From JACKCP01 sp050253255 (GTDB lineage: Bacteria > Desulfobacterota > Desulfobacteria > Desulfobacterales > JACKCP01), in assembly GCA_050253255.1 (NCBI GenBank), contig JBFWJK010000001.1, positions 3,726 to 67,725 of the forward strand: DNA of 64,000 bases, written 5' to 3'. The stretch's first letter is position 1. The number at the start of each line of letters is the position of its first letter. A model generated the notes under the pieces. It was not told the DNA's origin, did no database searches, and saw only the letters and a program-made list of their open reading frames with translations. Shown here piece by piece: positions 9,156 to 17,894 of this stretch. The position numbers were made by a program, and so were the translations under genes.

Positions 9156-9788
9156 TTAGTAGTAAAGATTTCTTTTTTTCTTTCTTGTACTCATTCCGAT
9201 TATAAAACCAAGAAGAAGTACACCGGCTCCTGCAAGAAATATTTTTATGTTTCTTTCCATCAGTTTTGACTTAAGTTCCGAGGCTGCATTATTTTTTTCT
9301 TCGAGAAGCTTTGACTTTTCCTCATATTCATTTTTGAGTTCAAGATAGTTTGCAGACTCTTCCTTGAGGCTTGTATATTTGACGTTAAGATCTTCAAATT
9401 CTTTTCTGACAGAATTGAGCTCTCTTTTTAATTCGGAATTTTCCTCTCTCAGGCTATTGAGCTCCTCTTTGTTCTTTTCATTTTCCCTGGAAAGAGTTTC
9501 AAATTTAGATGTAAGTGAGGAAAGCTTCTGAAAATTTGGCTGCTCATCTTTTAAAAACCTTGTAAGAACATAGCCTTCCACTCCGTTTCTTCTTTTAACC
9601 TTTGTCCACTGATCTCCGTATTCAAGGACCTCAAGTCTTTCTCCTGAAGGTATCATTCCGACAATTTTATGTTCTGTTCCCATCCCTGTCCGCAATGTTA
9701 TTTCAAAATTATCTGTAACATAAAGAGATGCTGCAATAACTTCCGACGTCAACGAAAAAAATATTAAAAACAAAATAATTTTTTTCAT
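9156..9788 (-). CDS. SH3-domain, coiled-coil, membrane-anchored protein (TIGR04211-like)
   Basis: 210 residues with four parts: a Sec signal peptide (residues 1-19), a bacterial SH3 domain (about 20-80, with TGMGTEHKIVGMIPSGERL), a long coiled coil (about 90-175, EENEELKREL-type heptads), and one C-terminal membrane helix (about 184-202) followed by a basic tail. This matches the YgiM/TIGR04211 'SH3 and anchor domain' architecture. The SH3 part probably faces the periplasm and may bind peptidoglycan; this is family inference. It is the first gene of a likely two-gene unit with nadB, although no functional link is apparent. Confidence 0.82.
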   Translation of the reverse strand: MKKIILFLIFFSLTSEVIAASLYVTDNFEITLRTGMGTEHKIVGMIPSGERLEVLEYGDQWTKVKRRNGVEGYVLTRFLKDEQPNFQKLSSLTSKFETLSRENEKNKEELNSLREENSELKRELNSVRKEFEDLNVKYTSLKEESANYLELKNEYEEKSKLLEEKNNAASELKSKLMERNIKIFLAGAGVLLLGFIIGMSTRKKKRNLYY

Positions 9789-9927
9789 GTTCTTTTCCTT
9801 TTTATTTTAAATTATTTTTCTTTTAAGTTTTTATTAAAAATATAGAATTTCTTGAAAAAATTTTAATTGTCAATATGATATTATCGCTTTAAAACCAGAA
9901 ATCAAAAAATTTATCAAGGTAATACAG

Positions 9928-10362
9928 ATGATAACTTATGATTTGATTTGTGAAAACGGACATTCTTTTGAAGGCTGGTTTGAAACAGGCAGTGATTTCG
10001 ACTCACAGCTTGAAGCAGGTCTTCTTATATGTCCATTATGCGGTAACATATGTATTTCCAAACAGTTAACACCTGTAGGATATTTAAAAAAAACAAGTTC
10101 TTCTCTTTCTCAAAAAAAATCTGAGGCAGATGAAAACCTTAAATTAATAGAAGAATCTTTGCAAAAAATTTCTTCATATGTGGAAAAAAACTTTGAAAAT
10201 GTAGGGCATGACTTTGCAAAAACTGCTTTAAAAATTCATTACGGCGTCGAAGAACCTAAAAACATAAGAGGAAGTGCAACAGAAGAAGAGAAAAAAATAC
10301 TTGAAAAAGAAGGTGTTCAGTTTTTAGATATACCCTTAATTAAAAAGAATGATGTTATATGA
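9928..10362 (+). CDS. DUF1178 family protein with two CxxC-type motifs
   Basis: 144 residues. The N-terminus MITYDLICENGHSFEGWF and the LICPLCGN segment are characteristic of DUF1178 (PF06676), a small protein of unknown function with probable metal-binding cysteines. The remaining part is charged and helical. Its last four bases (ATGA) overlap the start of the YibQ-like deacetylase gene, so the two are translationally coupled. An AAGGTAAT site precedes ATG 9928. Confidence 0.85.
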   Translation: MITYDLICENGHSFEGWFETGSDFDSQLEAGLLICPLCGNICISKQLTPVGYLKKTSSSLSQKKSEADENLKLIEESLQKISSYVEKNFENVGHDFAKTALKIHYGVEEPKNIRGSATEEEKKILEKEGVQFLDIPLIKKNDVI

Positions 10363-11333
10363 CCAAAAAAAAAACAGCCAATAAAAGCGGCGGAAATTTA
10401 AAAAAATTTTTTATTTCCATTTTTGTACTGACTTTTTTTTGCATATTTTCTTTTATAAGTTTGTATCTTTTCTTTCCTCCTGAAAAAAAAGATCTTAAAG
10501 ATAATTATTCAGCAAAAAAAACTTCAAAGAAAATCAGCGTAAAAAAACCTTTAAAAAACAGTATTGATAAAAAAGTTCTTAAAACAGACAATGGTTTTTT
10601 GTATGAAATTTATGACAAGGCTGAGGAAAAATCGATTCCTGACCAGAAAACAGATTATCAGGGTCTTCCCAGAATCTGCATAATTATTGATGATATCGGC
10701 TTTGACAAAAAAAATGCATACGAACTGTCAAATATGGGAATAAACATTACGCTTTCAGTTCTTCCATTTACTCCGTTTGCAAAGGAAATCATAAAAAAAG
10801 CATCCAATTCAGATACTGAATTCATGGTTCATATTCCAATGGAACCTGTAGAATATCCTGAAATTGACCCTGGGCCTGGAGCTCTTTTATCTACAATGAA
10901 CCCTGATGAAATTATCAAAAATCTTAAAAGAGATCTCGATTATCTGCCTTTTATAAAAGGAGTCAATAATCATATGGGTTCAAAACTTACTGCAAATTCC
11001 GATATAATGAATCAGGTCTTTACAATAATAAAAAAAAGAGATCTGTTTTTTGTTGACTCTCTTACAAACCCTGAAAGCAAATGCATGGGTGCAGCAAGAA
11101 TGTTTAAAGTCGATTTTGCCAAGAGAGATGTCTTTCTCGATAACATTCAAAATGTTGAATATATTGAAGGACAGATTCAAAAACTCAAGAAAATTGCTGT
11201 TCACAGAGGCTATGCAGTTGGAATAGGACATCCATACAATTCAACAATAAAAGCTCTTAAAAAAAATATTTCCGAAATGAAAAAAGAGTTTGTATTTGTA
11301 AAAGCCTCATCTGTTGTGAAACAGATCCAATAG
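10359..11333 (+). CDS. Divergent polysaccharide deacetylase (YibQ family)
   Basis: 324-residue YibQ/DUF610 protein (divergent polysaccharide deacetylase, PF04748). Lys-rich N-terminus, one membrane helix (about 15-38), a basic low-complexity linker, then the catalytic-like NodB-fold domain starting at ICIIIDDIGFD (about residue 107). The Asp pair of IIIDDIG, the HIPMEP block and NNHMGSKLT are the family's conserved stretches and replace the classical deacetylase His motifs, so activity is uncertain. A C-terminal GIGHPYNSTI block completes the domain. The location is inner membrane with the domain in the periplasm. It overlaps the DUF1178 gene by 4 nt. Confidence 0.85.
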   Translation: MTKKKTANKSGGNLKKFFISIFVLTFFCIFSFISLYLFFPPEKKDLKDNYSAKKTSKKISVKKPLKNSIDKKVLKTDNGFLYEIYDKAEEKSIPDQKTDYQGLPRICIIIDDIGFDKKNAYELSNMGINITLSVLPFTPFAKEIIKKASNSDTEFMVHIPMEPVEYPEIDPGPGALLSTMNPDEIIKNLKRDLDYLPFIKGVNNHMGSKLTANSDIMNQVFTIIKKRDLFFVDSLTNPESKCMGAARMFKVDFAKRDVFLDNIQNVEYIEGQIQKLKKIAVHRGYAVGIGHPYNSTIKALKKNISEMKKEFVFVKASSVVKQIQ

Positions 11334-11358
11334 TGTTATATAGTTATCTGGCCGAAAA

Positions 11359-11382
11359 TCTGACCACTTTTTTCTGGTCAGA
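11359..11382 (+). terminator. Weak stem-loop after the YibQ gene
   Basis: TCTGACCA / TGGTCAGA 8-bp stem whose loop contains the T run; no T tract follows, so its role as terminator is uncertain. Confidence 0.45.
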
Positions 11383-11443
11383 AACGTCGTATAAGAATTT
11401 TTTAAACTTATATATTTAACTGATTTATTAAAGCAGATAAAAA

Positions 11444-12793
11444 ATGAAAAGACTTAAAATTAAAGAAATAAATTCAAACGACAATCCTCCTGAAAAAGCC
11501 CTTATCGGGGGCTGGGTAAGGACAAGAAGGGATTCAAAGACTTTTTCATTCATCGAACTCAATGACGGATCCTGCCTTTCAAATATTCAGATAATTGCAG
11601 ATTCATCCCTTGATGACTATGAAAACATAACAAAACTCACAACCGGATCATGTATTTCGGTTTTTGGTAAAATAGTCGAATCACCCGGAAAAGGTCAGAA
11701 ATGGGAAATTCAGGCAGAAAACATTGAAATTCACAACAATGCCCCGGAAGATTTCCCTCTGCAGAAAAAGAGACATTCAGACGAATTCCTTAGAACAATA
11801 GCCCATTTAAGACCAAGAACCAATAAATTCGGTTCCGTTTTCAGAATCAGAGCCGAGCTTTCCCATGCAGTACACTCCTACTTTTACGAAAAGGGTTTTA
11901 AATATATCCATACTCCTGTTCTGACAGCTTCCGACTGTGAAGGTGCGGGTGAAATGTTTTCGGTTTCATCTGATGCCGTAAAAAACGGTTTTTTCTTCTC
12001 AAAACCAGCAAACCTGACAGTTTCTGGTCAGCTCGAAGCTGAAATGATGGCTCTTTCACTTGGAGATGTCTATACCTTCGGACCGACTTTTCGTGCAGAA
12101 AACTCAAATACATCAAGACATGCAGCGGAATTCTGGATGATTGAACCGGAAATGGCTTTTTGCGATCTTGATCAGAACATGGACGTTGCAGAAGATTTTA
12201 TAAAAAATATCATTACCAGAACAAGGAAGAATTGCAGTGAAGATCTTGAATTATTTAACAGATTTGTGGATAAAACTCTATTTGAAACTCTTGAAAACAT
12301 ACTGGAAAACGGATTTGTAAGGATCACTTACAAAGAGGCTGTGGAAATTTTAAAAAAATCAGGTAAAAAATTCGAGTATGACCCTGTTTACGGTGCCGAC
12401 CTTCAGACAGAGCATGAAAGATTCATAACTGAGACAGAATTTAAAAAACCTGTTTTTGTATACAATTACCCAAAAACAATAAAGCCTTTTTACATGAGGC
12501 TAAACAGCGATAATGAAACAGTTGCGGCTATGGATCTCCTTGTGCCTAAAATCGGAGAGCTTATTGGAGGAAGCCAGAGAGAAGAAAGGTATGATGTTCT
12601 CCTTAAAAGAATGGAAGAATGTTCTATAAACAGGGAGGAATACTGGTGGTACCTTGATTCCAGAAAATACGGAAGTGTTTACCACAGCGGTTTCGGAATG
12701 GGGTTTGACAGAATAATGATGCTTGTTACAGGAGTTTCAAATATCAGAGACGTCATACCTTTTCCAAGGACACCCGGATCAATAGAATTTTAG
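11444..12793 (+). CDS. asnS: Asparaginyl-tRNA synthetase
   Basis: Class IIb aminoacyl-tRNA synthetase charging tRNA-Asn. The N-terminal OB-fold anticodon domain (residues 15-105; GGWVRTRRDSKTFSFIELNDG) leads into the catalytic core: motif 1 around HAVHSYFYEKGF, the TVSGQLEAEMMALSLGDVY block that separates AsnS from AspS, motif 2 (FGPTFRAENSNTSRHAAEFW), and motif 3 GFGMGFDRIMMLVTG near residue 416. 449 residues. Its presence means direct Asn-tRNA charging rather than sole reliance on the GatCAB route. Start ATG 11444, upstream site weak. Monocistronic. Confidence 0.97.
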   Translation: MKRLKIKEINSNDNPPEKALIGGWVRTRRDSKTFSFIELNDGSCLSNIQIIADSSLDDYENITKLTTGSCISVFGKIVESPGKGQKWEIQAENIEIHNNAPEDFPLQKKRHSDEFLRTIAHLRPRTNKFGSVFRIRAELSHAVHSYFYEKGFKYIHTPVLTASDCEGAGEMFSVSSDAVKNGFFFSKPANLTVSGQLEAEMMALSLGDVYTFGPTFRAENSNTSRHAAEFWMIEPEMAFCDLDQNMDVAEDFIKNIITRTRKNCSEDLELFNRFVDKTLFETLENILENGFVRITYKEAVEILKKSGKKFEYDPVYGADLQTEHERFITETEFKKPVFVYNYPKTIKPFYMRLNSDNETVAAMDLLVPKIGELIGGSQREERYDVLLKRMEECSINREEYWWYLDSRKYGSVYHSGFGMGFDRIMMLVTGVSNIRDVIPFPRTPGSIEF

Positions 12794-12921
12794 TCAGCTG
12801 CTGGATAATGAAACCGAGTTTTTGCCAATAAATGATTAAGTAATTTTTTATTTTTAGATATAATTTTTTTGTGATATAAAAAACAAAATGCCGTTTAGAA
12901 TAACTCAGGAGGTCACCTAAA

Positions 12922-13296
12922 ATGGATGTTTCCAAAAAGGTTCTTATTGTAGATGATTTTTCAACAATGCGTAGGATATTGAAAAACATATTAAAACAGA
13001 TCGGATTTACCAATATTTCCGAAGCAGACGACGGAAGTACAGCATGGGAAGAGTTACAGAAAAACTCCTTTGATCTTATTATCTGTGACTGGAATATGCC
13101 CAAAATGAGCGGCATTGAGCTTCTTAAAAAAGTAAGAGCAGATGACACATATAAAGATATTCCTTTTCTTATGGTTACTGCTGAAGCACAGAAGCAGAAT
13201 GTTATTGAAGCAGTTCAGGCAGGTGTTTCAAACTATGTTGTAAAACCTTTTACAGCTGAATCTATTTCAGAAAAACTTGAAAAAATTATCTCCTGA
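12922..13296 (+). CDS. cheY: Single-domain response regulator, CheY-like
   Basis: Stand-alone receiver domain of 124 residues that would carry a phosphoryl signal to the flagellar switch or another target. Acid pocket Asp11/Asp12, phospho-acceptor Asp56 (LIICDWNMPKMSG), Thr86 and Lys108 (VVKPF) fall at canonical CheY positions, and the WNMPxMxG loop plus the NYVVKPF end are typical of CheY proper. An excellent AGGAGG site precedes ATG 12922. It is not next to other che genes; an MCP lies at 29591. Strong terminator downstream. Confidence 0.9.
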   Translation: MDVSKKVLIVDDFSTMRRILKNILKQIGFTNISEADDGSTAWEELQKNSFDLIICDWNMPKMSGIELLKKVRADDTYKDIPFLMVTAEAQKQNVIEAVQAGVSNYVVKPFTAESISEKLEKIIS

Positions 13297-13343
13297 TTAA
13301 ATAGCTCAGAAATAATTAAACTTCTTAACTATCTGAAATTATC

Positions 13344-13370
13344 AGGCCTTTATCTCAAAGGCCTTTTTTA
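13344..13370 (+). terminator. Rho-independent terminator of cheY
   Basis: AGGCCTTT / AAAGGCCT stem, 5-nt loop, followed by TTTTTTATTTATT. Confidence 0.92.
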
Positions 13371-13438
13371 TTTATTAAAATTCAGCCTCCTGACATTTTT
13401 CAGTGTTTACTAAAAAAAAGATATCTGCTTTCCAAAGA

Positions 13439-13729
13439 TTATTCTTTGGTAAACTTAATACTTATTTTATAATTTCCGGTTTCAATGTCATCAGGAATCA
13501 TATCTCCGTTTTCAATCAAAAGAGTAACCACCTTTGAATTTGAAGGATCTCTGAACATTCTTTTTGTTCTTCTGTCTCTCAATCCTGTGTCAAGAACAAC
13601 AGCATTTTTTCTGGAGTTTCTAAGGCCGATAACTTTTGCTTTGAGTTCTCCAGATTTAGGAGAACCTCTTCTTTTATCTCCATGCTCCATAAACCTCAAG
13701 TCAAGAGGTCTTCCAACCTTGATTTCCAT
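13439..13729 (-). CDS. Small basic protein of unknown function
   Basis: 96 residues, not recognised. The first half is rich in Arg/Lys (HGDKRRGSPKSGELKAKVIG, RDRRTKRMFRD); the second half reads as beta strands (KVVTLLIENGDMIP, NYKISIKFTKE). The composition suggests a small beta-barrel that might bind RNA or DNA, but no motif proves it. A good AGGGGAT site lies 5 nt before ATG 13729, which together with the clean codon pattern supports a real gene. It is convergent with cheY and alone on its strand. Confidence 0.7.
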   Translation of the reverse strand: MEIKVGRPLDLRFMEHGDKRRGSPKSGELKAKVIGLRNSRKNAVVLDTGLRDRRTKRMFRDPSNSKVVTLLIENGDMIPDDIETGNYKISIKFTKE

Positions 13730-13850
13730 TTTTATCCCCTTAAATATACTATATTATATAACTTTATGATTTCATTATCAATTAACATTATAATCGAATT
13801 TTTATTTTTAAGACTTAAATATAAAGTGAAAAATTGGAAGAAATTTTTTT

Positions 13851-13892
13851 GCTGAATTATGATTTATTTCAAAAATAAATCATAAATTCAGC
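13851..13892. repeat. Long AT-rich inverted repeat
   Basis: Arms of 19 and 20 bases (GCTGAATT[T]ATGATTTATTT) pair with a single bulge around a 3-base loop. It lies between two minus-strand genes. It could end the transcript of the YrbL-like gene, but there is no clear U tract on that strand; a small mobile palindrome is the alternative. Confidence 0.6.
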
Positions 13893-14001
13893 TTTTAGTA
13901 TGTTCGGGGATATGCCGGGATGTTTTATTAAAAAAAAATCAGATCCGCTATATTTAAAATTATCAAACCCGCAGGATTGAGATTAAAAAAATTTTTCTTT
14001 A

Positions 14002-14535
14002 TCATGGTTTTGAATTCTTCAATTTTCTTCTGATTTTCTTTTTTGCAAAAAACGAGCTGTAAAGTCCCACAGGTATTAATTCACTCGGGCCGATATCATC
14101 GATAAGTACAATTTCACCTGATTTTTCATTCAGTTTTTTGTATAAAAGATTTCTTTCCTTTAGCTTTCTTGTTATCAGAAGATCCTTTTCCATATTTCTT
14201 TCAAATTTTTGAAATGCTTTAATTAAACAGGGATGAATTTTTTTATTATTTACATAAAAATCAACAGATTTTGAAATACTGCCGTCAAAATCACGGACAA
14301 GGTCAAAAACATAGCCCTTTCCATAGTTTGTTTCTACTGATCCATGATAATTTGAAATTATTGGTGAATCAATCCCTTTTTTTTGAAGATATCTGTAATA
14401 TTTTATTTCCTTTTCAACAATTTTTTCTGCATATCTGCGGGAAATCTTGATGCACAATAACTCATTTGAAGGATGTACATAGCATTTCTTATAAGCTCCT
14501 TTACCAATAAAACTGTCTGAATTAAGATAAATCAT
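14002..14535 (-). CDS. YrbL-family protein (kinase-like fold)
   Basis: 177 residues matching the YrbL family (PF10707), named from the PhoP/PmrA-regulated Escherichia coli protein and predicted to have a protein-kinase-like fold. Seen: the N-terminal FIGKGAYKKCYVHPSNELLCIKI, equivalent to a glycine-rich loop and beta-3 lysine; EKEIKYYRYLQKKG; and the C-terminal IVLIDDIGPSELIPVG, in a position like a catalytic/metal-binding aspartate loop. The substrate is unknown. The gene follows the enoyl-CoA hydratase-like gene by 49 nt on the same strand, so a two-gene transcript is likely. The C-terminal tail is very basic (KKKIRRKLK). Confidence 0.8.
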   Translation of the reverse strand: MIYLNSDSFIGKGAYKKCYVHPSNELLCIKISRRYAEKIVEKEIKYYRYLQKKGIDSPIISNYHGSVETNYGKGYVFDLVRDFDGSISKSVDFYVNNKKIHPCLIKAFQKFERNMEKDLLITRKLKERNLLYKKLNEKSGEIVLIDDIGPSELIPVGLYSSFFAKKKIRRKLKNSKP

Positions 14536-14584
14536 TTAATTTCTTTCAAAAAACTGAAACCTGACAAATTAATTTATAAAAAAG

Positions 14585-15385
14585 TTACTGATCTGCAAAC
14601 TCGTCCTGCTGACCGATTTTAATAATTTCCTCTGTTTCAAACTTGAGGTAAGATTTAAGCTCATCTAAAGAGTAATTTGTCAGTCTTTTTGTACCTGACA
14701 AGGTTTTTTTATCAAGCATACCAAGCCTCTGAGAAACTGCAAGAGCAGAAATCTCAAGTTTTTCTGCAGGAACCACCAAATCCGCAATTTTATTTTCTAA
14801 TGCTTCTTTTGCATCAATCACAGACTTTAAAAGTAAAAGCTCTTTAGTTTTACTCCAACCTATTGCTTTACTGAGAAAAAAAGGCGCCCCTCCCTTGGAA
14901 AGCATTCCTATTTCCTGATAAATATTATAAAAAACAGTATCAGAAGAAATTATTCTGTAATCACATGCAAGGGAGATATTCATGAATACTGACAAGACAT
15001 CTCCGCTGCAGACATGAATAACTAATGCATCCATGTTAACTATGTCAAGTATTGTCTGGTCAATAATATTGCAGAAACGGTGAAGTTCGTACCTGTCCAT
15101 TGTATTTGTAAATCCAAAATGTCCAAGACCCATTTTTGGACATTCCATTAAAAAAAAACGGAGATATTCATCACTTCCTGATTCGCTGTATGAAGACTCA
15201 ATAACAACTGTTTTAATTTCTTTATCTTTTGAAATTTCAGTAAAATAATCATGAAGAAAATCTCTGTTGTCAAAACTTATGAAGTTATGAAAAAAATTTC
15301 CTGAAAATTTAATCCAGAGACAGTTTTCTTTTAACTCAGAAACCATGAAATCAGGATAATTTACTCTGTAGCTGTTACTTTTCAT
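14585..15385 (-). CDS. Enoyl-CoA hydratase/isomerase-fold protein, divergent
   Basis: Crotonase-superfamily protein of 266 residues. The alternating strand/helix pattern is recognisable around VVIESSYSESGSDEYLRFF (first oxyanion-hole region), ALVIHVCSGDVLSVFMNISLACDYRIIS (second), and YQEIGMLSKGGAPFFLSKAIG. The usual NG-x-A-x-GGG oxyanion stretch is replaced by CSGDVLSVF, and the usual catalytic glutamates are not clear, so activity may be lost or altered. ATG at 15385 is preferred over an in-frame GTG at 15400. Likely cotranscribed with the YrbL-like gene. More diverged than the crotonase at 46807. Confidence 0.72.
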   Translation of the reverse strand: MKSNSYRVNYPDFMVSELKENCLWIKFSGNFFHNFISFDNRDFLHDYFTEISKDKEIKTVVIESSYSESGSDEYLRFFLMECPKMGLGHFGFTNTMDRYELHRFCNIIDQTILDIVNMDALVIHVCSGDVLSVFMNISLACDYRIISSDTVFYNIYQEIGMLSKGGAPFFLSKAIGWSKTKELLLLKSVIDAKEALENKIADLVVPAEKLEISALAVSQRLGMLDKKTLSGTKRLTNYSLDELKSYLKFETEEIIKIGQQDEFADQ

Positions 15386-15920
15386 CTTCCGCCACCCCAC
15401 TTATAATTTCTTTTTAAAAAAATTTTTTAATAAAATGATTTTGTACCTGCAGAGAACTTAAAGTTCTTCAACCGAATCAGGATAACCTTAAATATTAAAA
15501 TAAATGCTTTCTGTATGGTTAAGTATTTCTGTGGATCTATAACTTGGAAATTACAGATTATTCCTGTTATAATCCAGTTTTTAGATTCCGCCGCTTAAAT
15601 ATCCGGACTTATCTTTTTTTATAAAATATTAGCCGGACGGCCTTAATTAAAACTTCGGCAGTATAATTGCTGGAAAAATAATTATAAGAATACCTGAAAT
15701 TCTCTGTCTTCCGGCAGCTGAAAGTGCAGTTTTCTGCTAACAGAACTTATGATCCATCTTTAACCATACATTGCTGTGTTTTTTTATTTTTTACACTCTC
15801 TTAAACACAGATAAGATTATAATATATTGAAATAATTTATAGTACATAAATAGACAGGGTATTATAAAATTATTTTTTAAGTTTTTTTTATGATTTCTTT
15901 TAAAATAAATAATAAATGAA
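15386..15920. other. Gene-free AT-rich stretch
   Basis: About 535 bases between divergent genes with no credible reading frame, RNA motif or repeat recognised. A few short inverted pieces exist but none is convincing. The promoter of the minus-strand crotonase-like gene should be at its left end. Confidence 0.5.
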
Positions 15921-15947
15921 GTTAACCGGCTCATGAAACTGGTTAAC
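15921..15947. promoter_or_regulatory. Palindrome upstream of the PilZ promoter
   Basis: GTTAACCGG and CTGGTTAAC form 9-base arms with one G-T mismatch around a 9-base spacer. It lies 18 bases before the -35 of the promoter at 15965, a typical activator-operator position. The regulator is unknown. Confidence 0.55.
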
Positions 15948-15964
15948 AATAATTTCCAATATAA

Positions 15965-15993
15965 TTGACATAAAAAACCATGTTTAATATTAT
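15965..15993 (+). promoter_or_regulatory. Sigma-70 type promoter for the PilZ gene
   Basis: Perfect -35 TTGACA at 15965-15970, 17-base spacer, -10 TATTAT at 15988-15993. The predicted start gives a leader of about 50 bases before ATG 16052. Confidence 0.7.
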
Positions 15994-16051
15994 ATAAACT
16001 GTTTTTTTAAATATCTTCAGCATTAATTCCCACAAATTATAAAGGAAAAAC

Positions 16052-16459
16052 ATGGATATTTTTGAAGATAAAAAATTTTCAGAACTTACTCTCAGAATAA
16101 TCAAAGTTCTCGAGAATATGAGTGAAGACCAAAAAAAAGAATTTCTTTTTTTTATAGGTGATCAGAGAAGATTCCTCAGAAAACCATATATGATCGAAGT
16201 CAGCTACAATACCAAAAACAATGAATACAAAGATTTTGTTCTTGATATAAGCCCCGGCGGAGTATTTATAGAAACAGAAAATAATTTTTTCACTGGCCAG
16301 GAACTTTTTTTAAAGCTCAGCTTCAATAATATTGATAATCCTTTTGAAATAAAAGGATGTGTGGTCTGGCACAGTTCAAACGGTATTGGCGTAAGGTTTA
16401 TATTTGAAACAAATGAACAGCAGCAGAAACTGAATAGTATTATAGAAGAGATAGATTGA
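16052..16459 (+). CDS. PilZ-domain protein (putative c-di-GMP receptor)
   Basis: 135 residues: a helical N-terminal part of about 35 residues, then one PilZ domain. The c-di-GMP motifs are complete: R39-x3-R43 in RRFLRKP and D65-x-S67-x2-G70 in LDISPGGVFIET. The C-terminal strand block VVWHSSNGIGVRF is the standard PilZ end. A cytosolic c-di-GMP-responsive adaptor is the family expectation; its target is not evident. It has its own strong promoter and a palindrome upstream, and may be cotranscribed with the REC-HDOD gene about 100 bases downstream. Confidence 0.9.
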   Translation: MDIFEDKKFSELTLRIIKVLENMSEDQKKEFLFFIGDQRRFLRKPYMIEVSYNTKNNEYKDFVLDISPGGVFIETENNFFTGQELFLKLSFNNIDNPFEIKGCVVWHSSNGIGVRFIFETNEQQQKLNSIIEEID

Positions 16460-16556
16460 AATTATAAATTCAGATATTTATCAGGTAAAACTGGAATTTG
16501 TTCAATTTTTGTGTTCAGGAAATTTTTTCCTTAAGACCCTAATTCAAGGAAATTTT

Positions 16557-17894
16557 ATGGAATCAGTCTTGATAGCCGCCCGAGAAAGTAAAGATCTTGA
16601 AAAAATAAGCAGTGTACTCAAAAGGTATTATAAACCTGTTGTAATAACATCTCCTGATATGATGGAAAAAAACCACGCTGATTTTGATATTATGCTTCTC
16701 GATCACAATTTTACAGAAAACTCTGCAATAGATTTTTTAATGGATATAAACATACACAAAAGCGTCCCTGTTCTTTTCCTTACCCCGGATAATGACCCCC
16801 AGTGCGCAGTTGAAGCCTTGAGAGCGGGAGCTTTCAATTATATTGTAAAGGCCGGCGGTTATATTTCTATTTTGAATATTGCTATCAAGGATGCACTGAA
16901 TAAGTTCAACGAAAGAATAATGCTCAAGGAAAAAATAAATGAATTACAGAAAAAAATTTATCTTCTGGAAGAAAAAACAGGAAAAAATGTAAGAGAAGAA
17001 AATAATTATCCTGATAACAGTGAACAGAATAATAATGAGACTCCTGTAAAAAAAGAACTTTCTCTGGTTGAAGAAATTATATCGAGATTCAAAAAAGGGG
17101 AAATAAACCTTCCTTCCCTTCCTCACATAAATATCGAATTTAAAAAACTTATTTCAAAAGGGGCAAGCATAAATGAACTTGCAGCTTTGTTAAAAAAGGA
17201 TATTGCAATATCTTCAACCCTCATAAATATATCCAATTCTACCTTTTATAAGGGAATTGAAGAAAACAAAACAATTGAAAACGCTATATCAAGACTTGGA
17301 CTGAGCACCACAAGACAATATGTCGAAGTTATATCAAACAGAAGCCTTTATACTTCAAAAAATAAAAAATATTCAGCTCTCATGGAAAAATTATGGCTTC
17401 ATTCTCTTTCCTGCGCTTATGCTTCAGAGCTTGTTGCAAACATTTTAAACATTAAAACAGAAAATGATACTTTTACCCTGGGTCTTATTCACGACATAGG
17501 AAAACTTGTTCTTCTGCAGATTGTCGGAGAGCTTGAAATAAAAGGAAAGTTTACGAAAAGCCTGAGCCCTGAGGGACTTGAAGAAACTCTTAAGAACTAT
17601 CATGAAAGGTTTGGAGCAGTACTTCTAAAAAGATGGTCATTTCCTGAAGAATATATAAGAGTTGCAATGTTTCATGACTCAATAGATGAACTAAAAGATC
17701 CTTCAACAGACTTTTTTATTGTTCATTTTGCAAATCTTCTTGTTAATTCCATAGGCTTTTCAATGCACGATCATGTTTACACAGATATTGAAAATTCAAA
17801 ATCCTGTTACCATCTCAGGCTTAGAACCTCTGAAATTGAGGACATCAAAGTAAAAGTCATGGACTATATGGGTGTTTTCAAAAACGTTTTATAA
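16557..17894 (+). CDS. Response regulator with HDOD output domain
   Basis: 445 residues. An N-terminal receiver-like domain (1-115) with Asp49 (IMLLDHN) as probable phospho-acceptor and a Lys near the end (YIVKAGG); an acidic D pair near residue 10 is not clear, so phosphorylation may be weak. A Lys/Glu/Asn-rich linker follows to about 175. The HDOD domain runs from about 180 to 400, starting LPSLPHINIEF with KDIAISSTLINISNS, and keeps an HDIGK sequence near residue 312. HDOD proteins are regulators in chemotaxis and cell-cycle signalling, usually without hydrolase activity. ATG 16557 is chosen for its AAGGA site; an upstream in-frame TTG at 16509 has none. Confidence 0.88.
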   Translation: MESVLIAARESKDLEKISSVLKRYYKPVVITSPDMMEKNHADFDIMLLDHNFTENSAIDFLMDINIHKSVPVLFLTPDNDPQCAVEALRAGAFNYIVKAGGYISILNIAIKDALNKFNERIMLKEKINELQKKIYLLEEKTGKNVREENNYPDNSEQNNNETPVKKELSLVEEIISRFKKGEINLPSLPHINIEFKKLISKGASINELAALLKKDIAISSTLINISNSTFYKGIEENKTIENAISRLGLSTTRQYVEVISNRSLYTSKNKKYSALMEKLWLHSLSCAYASELVANILNIKTENDTFTLGLIHDIGKLVLLQIVGELEIKGKFTKSLSPEGLEETLKNYHERFGAVLLKRWSFPEEYIRVAMFHDSIDELKDPSTDFFIVHFANLLVNSIGFSMHDHVYTDIENSKSCYHLRLRTSEIEDIKVKVMDYMGVFKNVL

